Made by a program: the position numbers and the translations under genes
Notes under the pieces: generated by a model
The model's input: only the letters and a program-made list of their open reading frames with translations
Database searches by the model: none
What the model was told of the DNA's origin: nothing
Origin: an uncultured Flavobacteriales bacterium
GTDB taxonomy: Bacteria; Bacteroidota; Bacteroidia; Flavobacteriales_E; Vicingaceae
Length of the DNA: 64,000 nucleotides
Direction: 5' to 3'
Assembly (NCBI GenBank): GCA_913056345.1
Contig: CAJXMH010000006.1
Location: forward strand, 62,001-126,000
Part shown: piece after piece, positions 58,042 to 64,000 of the stretch
Layout of the letters: each line of letters begins with the position of its first letter
Numbering within the stretch: position 1 is the stretch's first letter

Positions 58042-59258
58042 AGATATTTTTCCCACAAATAATAGAAACTAAAAAAGTAGAGAAAGATAATTCCCGCCCA
58101 AGCCAAGCCATTTTCAAATTTGCTAAAAATGGGCTGTTTGAGTTTTTTCACCGCATAATAGATCATGCTGGCTAAAATAGGTGCAGTCAAGAAAGAAATA
58201 GTGGTGGCAAAATCAACCAACTGTTTCATATTGTCGAGCTGGAAGATGAGCACAAACAAAGCGCCCATAATGGTAATCAGTAGCCACAGGCTGTAATGAC
58301 TTAGCCATTTTTGCTTTGGAAAACTCAAGCTAATCGCTTTTCCTAAAACGCGGGGATAAGCATCTAAAACAGTTAAAGTGGTGCTAAACATGGTTGTAAA
58401 GGCTGCAATCGCTATCAAAACAAATGCCCAGCTACCAATGGTTTTGGTATACATCCCAATTACTTCACCTGCAAATGCAGCACCGCTGTTTGGCAGTTCA
58501 ATCCCCCTGCCGCGCAACATAATAGCACCCAAAGCCACAAAAGTGGCAGCTAAAAAGGTAGTACCCCAATAACCAACCTTGAAATCAAAATCAGTCCGTC
58601 TGATCTGCTGCTGTGCCTCACCTTTGCCTTTATCGGCTAATGTCCATTCGGAATGCCATAAAGCAATGTCTAGAGGTGCAGGCATCCAACCTACCAAGGC
58701 AATTAGGAAAAAAACATCAGTTTGATCTAAAAAGGAAAATGGCAGGAGTGTCTCAGAAGGAGGACTGTATTGAGCCATAGCAGCCAAAAGAGTAATTACG
58801 CTTGTTACTGCTAATAAAATAATAACCCACTTCATGGTATTGTTGAGCCATTGATAATGCCCGATCAGCAGCAATGCACCGCAAATACTTAAAATAGCAG
58901 CGGCAATAACCCACAAAGGAAAATTCAGATTAAAAATATAGGCTAATACACTCGCTGTAATTAAAGTGACCACAGCCTGAACAGCAAACATGGTGGATAG
59001 TGTTATGCCGTAAAATAATAAGATCGCAGCCTTACCTTCTTGGTGAAAGCTCTCTAAAAGTGACTTTCCGCTATGGGCAGCATACAAGGGTCCGGCCTTA
59101 AAAAAGGGCAACTTTAGCACATTAGCTAGAATTACTACCGCTATCATGCTAAAGCCATATGCAGCCCCAGCCCTAGTTGATTGCACTAGATGCGAAACCC
59201 CAACTGCAGCACCTGCATAAAGTAAGCCCGGGCCTAAGCGAGCCAGAAACTGTTTCAT
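58038..59258 (-). CDS. Nramp-like transporter with altered metal-binding motifs
   Basis: 406 aa, about 11 membrane helices, LeuT-like fold. 'RLGPGLLYAGAAVGVSHLVQSTRAGAAYGFSMIAVVI' aligns with Nramp helix 1 but lacks the metal-binding D-P-G-N motif, and helix 6 reads 'LVGWMPAPLDIALWHSEWTL' where Nramp has the M-P-H motif. So it belongs to the Nramp-related group whose substrate is probably not a classical Mn/Fe ion; Mg or another substrate is possible but not shown. First gene of the run with DGK and DinB. The start MKQFLARLGPG is 4 bp after the stop (3' end) of the small protein upstream. Confidence 0.82.
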   Translation of the reverse strand: MKQFLARLGPGLLYAGAAVGVSHLVQSTRAGAAYGFSMIAVVILANVLKLPFFKAGPLYAAHSGKSLLESFHQEGKAAILLFYGITLSTMFAVQAVVTLITASVLAYIFNLNFPLWVIAAAILSICGALLLIGHYQWLNNTMKWVIILLAVTSVITLLAAMAQYSPPSETLLPFSFLDQTDVFFLIALVGWMPAPLDIALWHSEWTLADKGKGEAQQQIRRTDFDFKVGYWGTTFLAATFVALGAIMLRGRGIELPNSGAAFAGEVIGMYTKTIGSWAFVLIAIAAFTTMFSTTLTVLDAYPRVLGKAISLSFPKQKWLSHYSLWLLITIMGALFVLIFQLDNMKQLVDFATTISFLTAPILASMIYYAVKKLKQPIFSKFENGLAWAGIIFLYFFSFYYLWEKYL

Positions 59259-59261
59259 TTA

Positions 59262-59543
59262 CTAAGTAATTCTACCGATTTGTTTGCTGTAATCAGCTGT
59301 CTTAGTTTCAAGCTCAGTGCGAATTGCATTAAAATGATCTTTAACCTTTGTACGGTCTTTACTTTTTGGATAGGAAGAGATGCGACTTAAAAAATCATGG
59401 CGGGCATCAACAATATCGTTAATAATGCCATTCATTTTCTTTTTTTCCTTCTCATCCCCTTCCATTGCTTCTAGGTATGCATCCTCTATTAAGAGATTGG
59501 TAGATGATTTAACTTCTTTCTTTAGTTCTCTTCTGTTCGCCAT
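59262..59543 (-). CDS. Small helical protein of unknown function
   Basis: 93 aa, charged and helical: 'MANRRELKKEVKSSTNLLIEDAYLEAMEGDEKEKKKMNGIINDIVDARHDFLSRISSYPKSKD...'. Conserved-looking Bacteroidota hypothetical; probably a coiled coil. The frame is open upstream to 59777, but that part is antisense to the exonuclease gene, so the ATG at 59543 is the start. 3 bp before the Nramp-like gene, so probably cotranscribed. Function not known. Confidence 0.7.
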   Translation of the reverse strand: MANRRELKKEVKSSTNLLIEDAYLEAMEGDEKEKKKMNGIINDIVDARHDFLSRISSYPKSKDRTKVKDHFNAIRTELETKTADYSKQIGRIT

Positions 59544-59611
59544 TTTTCTATTTTTTCGTTGAAAGATAAGATTTAATCTAGGTCTGTTCAAACAAGCGGG
59601 GCGGCTATCTG

Positions 59612-59619
59612 TATTTTTG
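59612..59619 (+). promoter_or_regulatory. -7 promoter box TATTTTTG for the exonuclease gene
   Basis: Perfect TAnnTTTG with the ATG of the exonuclease only 6 bp behind it; implies a leaderless or nearly leaderless mRNA. Confidence 0.5.
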
Positions 59620-59624
59620 TAGTA

Positions 59625-60149
59625 ATGTATGCTATAATTGACATTGAAGCAACTGGAGGAAACGCCCAAATTGGAAAAGTGACGGAGATTGCTGTCTTTC
59701 GGCATGATGGGAATCAGGTAATCGACCAGTTTAGCTCGCTTGTCAATCCCGAAAGAAATATCCCACCTTACGTTCAACGCTTAACCGGTATAAATAATAA
59801 GATGGCACGAAAGGCCCCCACCTTTAAAGAGTTGATCCAACCCATTTCGGCTATCACTCAAGACGCTATTCTTGTCGCTCATAATGCAAAAGCAGACTAC
59901 AGTTTTGTAAAAGCTGAATTTGACTTTGCAGGTACCGAATTTAAACGTCAAAGACTTTGCACCCTTCAATTGAGTCGTGATCTAATTCCTGGCATGGACT
60001 CCTACAGTTTGAAAAAGCTTTGCCAAAGTCTTGAAATTCCGATAGATGGACACCATAGGGCTACCAATGACGCTCAAGCTACCGTTCTATTATTTCAAAA
60101 GTTGTTGCAATTAAATCCTGAGAAGGTCTTAAAATCGATTAGAAAGTAA
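59625..60149 (+). CDS. DnaQ-like 3'-5' exonuclease (DEDDh)
   Basis: 174 aa. Exo I 'YAIIDIEATGG' (D6, E8), Exo II 'DAILVAHNAKADYSFVKAEF' (D at about 90), Exo III 'HHRATNDAQATVLLFQKLL' (H and D), i.e. the DEDDh set of the DNA polymerase III epsilon family. Only the nuclease domain is present; no polymerase or helicase fusion. The substrate may be DNA or RNA. Its stop overlaps the ATG of a 44-aa membrane protein (TAATG). Confidence 0.9.
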   Translation: MYAIIDIEATGGNAQIGKVTEIAVFRHDGNQVIDQFSSLVNPERNIPPYVQRLTGINNKMARKAPTFKELIQPISAITQDAILVAHNAKADYSFVKAEFDFAGTEFKRQRLCTLQLSRDLIPGMDSYSLKKLCQSLEIPIDGHHRATNDAQATVLLFQKLLQLNPEKVLKSIRK

Positions 60150-60283
60150 TGGAAGAAAGGCAACCTAAACCTTGGGAAAAGTGGCTCAAACGTTTTGGCG
60201 TAGCAGGTTTTCTATTCTTTTTCCTTAAAGGATTAGTTTGGCTTTTTATCTTTTTTGGAGCAGGTAAACTTTTAGGTTGCTAA
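60149..60283 (+). CDS. Small membrane protein, 44 aa
   Basis: Opens MEERQPKPWEKWLKRFG, continues VAGFLFFFLKGLVWLFIFFG and closes AGKLLGC. A charged N-terminus is followed by one membrane helix, about residues 18-38. The ATG overlaps the exonuclease stop codon by one base (TAATG), which points to translational coupling. Its stop directly abuts the stop of the convergent beta-barrel gene. I recall similarly short proteins in other Bacteroidota, but no function is known to me. Confidence 0.6.
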   Translation: MEERQPKPWEKWLKRFGVAGFLFFFLKGLVWLFIFFGAGKLLGC

Positions 60284-61036
60284 CTAAAAGAAATATGAAA
60301 AGTTAATAGTGGCTGAAGGCTGCACATCTAAATTAAACTGTGCTTGCTGATCTTCTCTTCTGCTAAAATTAGAAGTTGCTGCTCCATTGATTGGAGTAAT
60401 GATTTCATTATCAGAGATAGTTCCACCACGGTTAACATACAAAAGATTAAAGCTAATCTCTGTACCAATGCTTAAACGATTGGCCACAAAGTAGTTCAAA
60501 CCCATTCCATTAACAAGTCCAATGGCTAATCCTCCATCTTCTTTAATGGTTCGCTCTCGGCTAGCTGTGCCTGCACCGCTTATTTCTCTGCGGTCAATTG
60601 AAGTGTTGGTTTTACCAATGAACGTAAGGTCTATTTGAGAAAAGAAATAAGGGTCGAGCCGTTTACTGTTTCCTAGATGTGCCTCAACTCCCCCTGAAAG
60701 GTTAATCATGTAATTGTTTCGACTGGAATCCACCTCTACTAGGCTAGTTCCCACACTATCTGCAGTGCTTCTGGTTCTTGAACTAACACCCACTCCAAAA
60801 CCTGCTCTTAGGACTAATTTATCCTCCAAATAATAGCGACCAAAGAGTAAGTTGTTACCGTACTGATTGCGTTGAGCGGATAAGTCGATTTGGTCAATTA
60901 GGCCATCTAAAACAAGCATTACACCGTAATCGCCCTTACTTGGCATTAATTCACTTCTTTTATCTGCGTTTTTTTCTTGAGCGCTTAGCTTAAAGAAAAA
61001 ACAACTCAGGCTAATTAGAATAACAATCTTTTTCAT
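60284..61036 (-). CDS. Outer-membrane beta-barrel protein
   Basis: 250 aa. Signal peptide 'MKKIVILISLSCFFFKLSAQ' (20 aa), mature sequence with alternating amphipathic strands ('NLLFGRYYLEDKLVLRAGFGVGVSSRTRS', 'NNYMINLSGGVEAHLGNSKRLDPYFFSQIDLTFIG', 'LSIGTEISFNLLYVNRGG') and a C-terminal 'ATINFSYFF' ending in Phe, the usual barrel insertion signal. OmpA/OprF-like 8-strand porin-type size. Start moved to the second ATG to fit the signal peptide. Function not assigned. Confidence 0.8.
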   Translation of the reverse strand: MKKIVILISLSCFFFKLSAQEKNADKRSELMPSKGDYGVMLVLDGLIDQIDLSAQRNQYGNNLLFGRYYLEDKLVLRAGFGVGVSSRTRSTADSVGTSLVEVDSSRNNYMINLSGGVEAHLGNSKRLDPYFFSQIDLTFIGKTNTSIDRREISGAGTASRERTIKEDGGLAIGLVNGMGLNYFVANRLSIGTEISFNLLYVNRGGTISDNEIITPINGAATSNFSRREDQQAQFNLDVQPSATINFSYFF

Positions 61037-61084
61037 GGGAATAAATTCTTGGAGCAAATAACCCCAATTTAATAGAGATATTGT

Positions 61085-61738
61085 TTAACTGCGGTAAGAT
61101 TTGTCTTCCAGCATAGGCACAAAACTAAAATCTCCGTAAACTTCTTTTTTAAATTCTGTTTCAGAGACTTTGACCAAACGCTGCATCTGCTGACTTTGTC
61201 CCTCTCCCAGCGGAATAACCATCATGCCTCCCACTTTTAATTGTTGCTTAAGGTCCTCTGGAATATAGGGTGCTGCCGCTGTTATGATCACTCGGTCAAA
61301 GGGAGCAAAAGTGGGCAAGCCCTTGTAGCCATCTCCAAAAAACAGTTTGGGCTTATAACCCAAACCCTCAAGCTGCTTTTTAGCACGTAAATGCAATGAG
61401 CGATGCCGTTCAATGCTGAACACCTTCACACCCATTTCAAGTAATACAGAAGCTTGATAACCACTGCCAGTGCCAATTTCAAGTACTTTCTCATTTCCTT
61501 TTAAAGCAAGTAACTGACTTTGATAAGCCACAGTATAGGGCTGAGAAATGGTCTGGTCTGCCCCTATTGGAAATGCTTGATCTTTGTATGCAAAATTCAC
61601 AAAAGCATTATCCATGAATAAATGCCTTGGAATGGAATTGATTGCCTCTAAAACACGCTGATCTTCAATACCTTTCTCTACTAATTGCGCAACTAACTTT
61701 TTGCGCATCCCTTTGTGTCTATAAGTGTCGTGAAGCAT
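61085..61738 (-). CDS. pcm: Protein-L-isoaspartate O-methyltransferase
   Basis: 217-aa SAM-dependent repair enzyme for damaged Asp/Asn residues. 'RVLEAINSIPRHLFMDNAFVNFAYKDQAFPIGADQTISQPYTVAYQSQLL' (substrate loop with Q-T-I-S-Q-P), SAM motif 'VLEIGTGSGYQASVLLEMG', 'FFGDGYKGLPTFAPFDRVIITAAAPYIPEDLKQQLKVGGMMVIPLGE'. Start at MLHDTYRHKG; an ATG 12 bp upstream is also in frame. Confidence 0.95.
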   Translation of the reverse strand: MLHDTYRHKGMRKKLVAQLVEKGIEDQRVLEAINSIPRHLFMDNAFVNFAYKDQAFPIGADQTISQPYTVAYQSQLLALKGNEKVLEIGTGSGYQASVLLEMGVKVFSIERHRSLHLRAKKQLEGLGYKPKLFFGDGYKGLPTFAPFDRVIITAAAPYIPEDLKQQLKVGGMMVIPLGEGQSQQMQRLVKVSETEFKKEVYGDFSFVPMLEDKSYRS

Positions 61739-61873
61739 GGTACAAAGCAAAAAATATTATTGCTAGGATTTGTTTTTTTAGTACTGCGGTTTTCACCATT
61801 TTAATGTTAACAAAGGTCGCTAAAGCAGAAAACTTAAAGTCCATAGTTTGCGTTCTTTGTAAAAAATTGAGTT

Positions 61874-62860
61874 ATGCTAAAAATTGGTGTTCTAGGCGCA
61901 GGCCATTTAGGTAAGATTCACATTAAACTTTTGAAGCAAATAGAGGCTTATGATTTGGTTGGCTTTTATGATGCAGATGATGAAGCAGCTAAAGTAGCCA
62001 GTAGTGAATTTGATCTACCTGCCTTTGAAAGCATTGAAAAGCTGATTGATGCCGTTGATGTAGTTGACATCGTAACCCCAACGCTTTCGCATTACGAATG
62101 TGCTGAAAAAGCCATTAAGAATTCGAAGCATATTTTTATTGAAAAACCCATCACCAACACCGTAGAGGAAGCAAGGAAACTCATCAACCTAGCAGAAGAG
62201 GCTAACGTAAAAGTTCAAGTTGGTCATGTAGAGCGCTTTAATCCTGCCTTTACAGCAAGTAAAGCATACATCAAGCATCCTATGTTCATCGAAACCCACC
62301 GGCTTGCTCAATTTAACCCTAGAGGTACTGATGTATCTGTGGTGCTTGATCTGATGATCCACGACCTTGATATCGTTTTGAGTATTGTCAATAGCAATGT
62401 AAGGAGAATAAGCGCCAGCGGAGTGCCTGTAGTTAGCGATACTCCAGACATTACAAATGCGAGGATCGAATTTGACAACGGTTGTGTTGCTAACTTGACT
62501 GCAAGTCGCATTTCACTCAAGAATATGCGCAAAACACGCATCTTCCAAAAGGACGCCTACCTCTCAATCGACTTTTTAGAAAAAGAAAGTGAAATTGTGC
62601 GTTTAAGTCAGGTTGAAGGTGAGGTTGACCCACTTTCTGTTACAATAGATCTTGGTGATAAAGGGAAAAAGCAGATTTATTTCGAAAAACCAGAAGTTGA
62701 AAGCAACAACGCTATTTTAGACGAGCTAAGCTCTTTTGCAACAAGCATTATCGAAAATAAACCAACTGCAGTAAGTATACATGATGGCTACAATGCCCTT
62801 GATGTTGCACACCGTATCATTGAGAAATTAGACCTTACTCAAGAAAATATTTCAATTTAG
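61874..62860 (+). CDS. Gfo/Idh/MocA-family oxidoreductase
   Basis: 328-aa NAD(P)-dependent sugar dehydrogenase type. Rossmann motif 'IGVLGAGHLGKIHIKLL' (residues 3-19), 'IVTPTLSHYECAEKAIKNSKHIFIEKPITNTVEEARKL' with the conserved E-K-P, and 'VGHVERFNPAFTASKAYIKHPMFIETHRLAQF' then 'IHDLDIVLSIV' (catalytic H-D-L-D). In Bacteroidota this gene commonly precedes a polysaccharide sugar transferase, as here; it may act on a UDP-sugar. Stands alone on its promoter; 50 bp to the next gene. Confidence 0.88.
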   Translation: MLKIGVLGAGHLGKIHIKLLKQIEAYDLVGFYDADDEAAKVASSEFDLPAFESIEKLIDAVDVVDIVTPTLSHYECAEKAIKNSKHIFIEKPITNTVEEARKLINLAEEANVKVQVGHVERFNPAFTASKAYIKHPMFIETHRLAQFNPRGTDVSVVLDLMIHDLDIVLSIVNSNVRRISASGVPVVSDTPDITNARIEFDNGCVANLTASRISLKNMRKTRIFQKDAYLSIDFLEKESEIVRLSQVEGEVDPLSVTIDLGDKGKKQIYFEKPEVESNNAILDELSSFATSIIENKPTAVSIHDGYNALDVAHRIIEKLDLTQENISI

Positions 62861-62910
62861 ACAATAAGCTGATGTAGCTTGCGTTGTCTTAGATGCATTT
62901 TTGCGAATCT

Positions 62911-63774
62911 ATGCCAAATCAATACAGCATTACCTTTCTATTAGCACTCACTTTTTTTCTCACAGCCTGCAATGATGAAGAGCTAGAAGCTCCTGTGCCA
63001 GCTTTTATAACCATAGAAGACATTGAGGTAGTTGCCACAAATACCAACCAAGGTTCTACAAGTGATAACATTAAAGATGCATGGGTTTATGAGGGTAATC
63101 AGCTCCTAGGTATTTTTGAACTTCCTGCTACTGTACCCATCCAAAATACTGGAAATGTCAACTTGCAGATTGGTGGAGGTATCTTCAACAATAGTCTTTC
63201 TAACGATCGTGAATTATACCCTTTTTACAATTTATACCAACTCGATACTTTTTTGGCGCCTCAGCAGGCCTTAACTGTTGTGCCTAAAGTTGAATATACC
63301 CAAAATGCCGATTATGATCGCGCTTTTAGCATTGCCGACTTTGACAGAGATGCAGGTCAATTTGAAAGACATCCTAATAGCGACACGATATTTGTGAGGG
63401 AAACTCAAAATAATGTGTTTGAAGGTAGTGGTTCAGGACTTGCCTACCTTGAAAGCGATATGGACTTTTTTGAAGCTCGCACGCCCACTTTTGATGATAT
63501 TCCCCGTGATGGAAGGGCTATTTACCTTGAAATGGATTATTTCTGCTCGCACAATATTGCAGTCAGCGTCTACACCAATAACCAACAACGTCAATTTTCA
63601 GTTATCAACTTCAGACCTTCAGGCAGATGGACCAAGGCTTACATTGAAATGGGACCAGTTTTCTCCACCCTCTTTACATCCTTTAACTACAACATTGCCA
63701 TCGGCTTTACAAAGCCTTTGGGTGAAGTTGGCTTTTTATACGTTGATAATGTAAAATTGATCAGCTTTCCATGA
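62911..63774 (+). CDS. Lipoprotein of unknown function in a polysaccharide gene run
   Basis: 287 aa with a lipoprotein signal: 'MPNQYSITFLLALTFFLTACND' with lipobox L-T-A-C at about residue 20. The mature part is beta-rich ('FITIEDIEVVATNTNQGSTSDNIKDAWVYEGNQLLGIFELPATVPI', 'GNVNLQIGGGIFNNSLSNDRELYPFYNLYQ', 'YLEMDYFCSHNIAVSVY') and ends with 'EVGFLYVDNVKLISF'. I know similar hypotheticals between Gfo/Idh and sugar transferase genes. Start is the second ATG, fitting the signal peptide; the first ATG lies close to a -7-like TTTTTG. Overlaps the sugar transferase gene by ATGA. Confidence 0.75.
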   Translation: MPNQYSITFLLALTFFLTACNDEELEAPVPAFITIEDIEVVATNTNQGSTSDNIKDAWVYEGNQLLGIFELPATVPIQNTGNVNLQIGGGIFNNSLSNDRELYPFYNLYQLDTFLAPQQALTVVPKVEYTQNADYDRAFSIADFDRDAGQFERHPNSDTIFVRETQNNVFEGSGSGLAYLESDMDFFEARTPTFDDIPRDGRAIYLEMDYFCSHNIAVSVYTNNQQRQFSVINFRPSGRWTKAYIEMGPVFSTLFTSFNYNIAIGFTKPLGEVGFLYVDNVKLISFP

Positions 63775-64000
63775 ATCCAAAATTACAAGCACTAAAATAC
63801 ATGCTGCTCGATTTTCTAGCAGCAGCCATAGCTTGGAGTCTATTTTATCGGTTTAGGAAGATCTCTTTCGAAACCGCTAAGTTTGGTTATGACATTCCCG
63901 TTGTTTATGATCAAAACTTTTTTTGGGCCTTAGCCATTATCCCTTCATCTTGGGTTTTGCTGTATGCTGCCTCGGGCTTTTACCGAAAAACTTACCGCAA
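63771..64000 (+). CDS. Sugar transferase (undecaprenyl-phosphate phosphosugar transferase), N-terminal part
   Basis: Hand-translated start: MNPKLQALKYMLLDFLAAAI, then AWSLFYRF and further hydrophobic helices ('FFWALAIIPSSWVLLYAASGFY'), the usual N-terminal membrane region of polyprenyl glycosylphosphotransferases. The catalytic C-terminal domain lies beyond the window, so the assignment is from the membrane pattern and context. It likely begins exopolysaccharide or O-antigen synthesis. Coupled to the lipoprotein gene by ATGA. Truncated at 64000 (76 codons visible). Confidence 0.7.
   Translation, partial: MNPKLQALKYMLLDFLAAAIAWSLFYRFRKISFETAKFGYDIPVVYDQNFFWALAIIPSSWVLLYAASGFYRKTYR

Noticed and set aside
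59544-59777. N-terminal extension of the small helical protein gene
   Set aside because: It lies antisense to the exonuclease start and the sequence is unlike the helical core; the ATG at 59543 suits better.
61642-61914. Open frame overlapping pcm and the Gfo/Idh start
   Set aside because: It is antisense to pcm and overlaps a well supported start codon; no domain seen.

Overview
The window comes from a member of the Bacteroidota, most likely a free-living, probably marine Flavobacteriales bacterium. Evidence: three proteins carry type IX secretion (Por) C-terminal tails; there is a complete Bat operon, a LolA-like gene directly after ftsK, an alpha-oxoamine synthase of the sphingolipid/capnine type, and promoters of the Bacteroidota form TTG-N17..21-TAnnTTTG with almost no Shine-Dalgarno sequences. 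The DNA is AT-rich and gene-dense.

Layout. 1-1.8 kb: 5' part of argS behind an arginase gene. 1.9-3.4 kb: two secreted DUF4412-like proteins. 3.4-6.7 kb: ftsK and lolA-like. 6.7-8.1 kb: a secreted protein and a broken membrane-protein gene. 8.1-11.4 kb: guaA and a LysM/periplasmic-binding protein. 11.5-19.1 kb: two type IX secreted proteins (724 and 1744 aa). 19.3-22.5 kb: queA, a GT-C-like membrane protein, ssb. 22.5-24.2 kb: alpha-oxoamine synthase and a DUF1801 gene. 24.3-29.5 kb: a TetR-ABC-HlyD-TolC operon, a type I-like export system with an eroded ATPase domain. 29.5-31.9 kb: M20 amidohydrolase and alanine racemase. 31.9-32.3 kb: tRNA-Met, a small GIY-YIG nuclease gene and a second, interrupted copy of the tRNA 3' end. 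32.4-37.4 kb: START-like protein, LptF/G permease, two glycosyltransferases, dapD. 37.4-41 kb: hydrolase, dapA, recF cluster. 41-44.6 kb: TPR protein, ribH, thioesterase-like, FKBP, msrA, flavin reductase. 44.6-45.7 kb: a REP-associated tyrosine transposase (RAYT) between long direct repeats. 45.7-54.5 kb: GNAT and the Bat operon (moxR, DUF58, a DUF4381-like gene, batA-batE). 54.5-61.8 kb: type IX cargo, metallo-hydrolase, DinB, diacylglycerol kinase, Nramp-like transporter, exonuclease, a 44-aa membrane protein, beta-barrel, pcm. 61.9-64 kb: Gfo/Idh oxidoreductase, lipoprotein and the start of a sugar transferase, which look like the head of a polysaccharide operon running out of the window.

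How it fits together. Most of the window is housekeeping: lysine/peptidoglycan precursors (dapA, dapD, alr), envelope transport (LptF/G, LolA-like, GT9/GT4), DNA maintenance (ftsK, recF, ssb, exonuclease) and protein repair (msrA, pcm). The unusual parts are small mobile or decaying elements: the tRNA/GIY-YIG cassette with a 36-nt palindrome in the T-loop, the RAYT locus with a palindrome inside its own reading frame, the deletion-broken membrane gene, and the export operon whose ATPase has lost most of its catalytic motifs. Domain names rest on motif recognition alone; no database search was possible.
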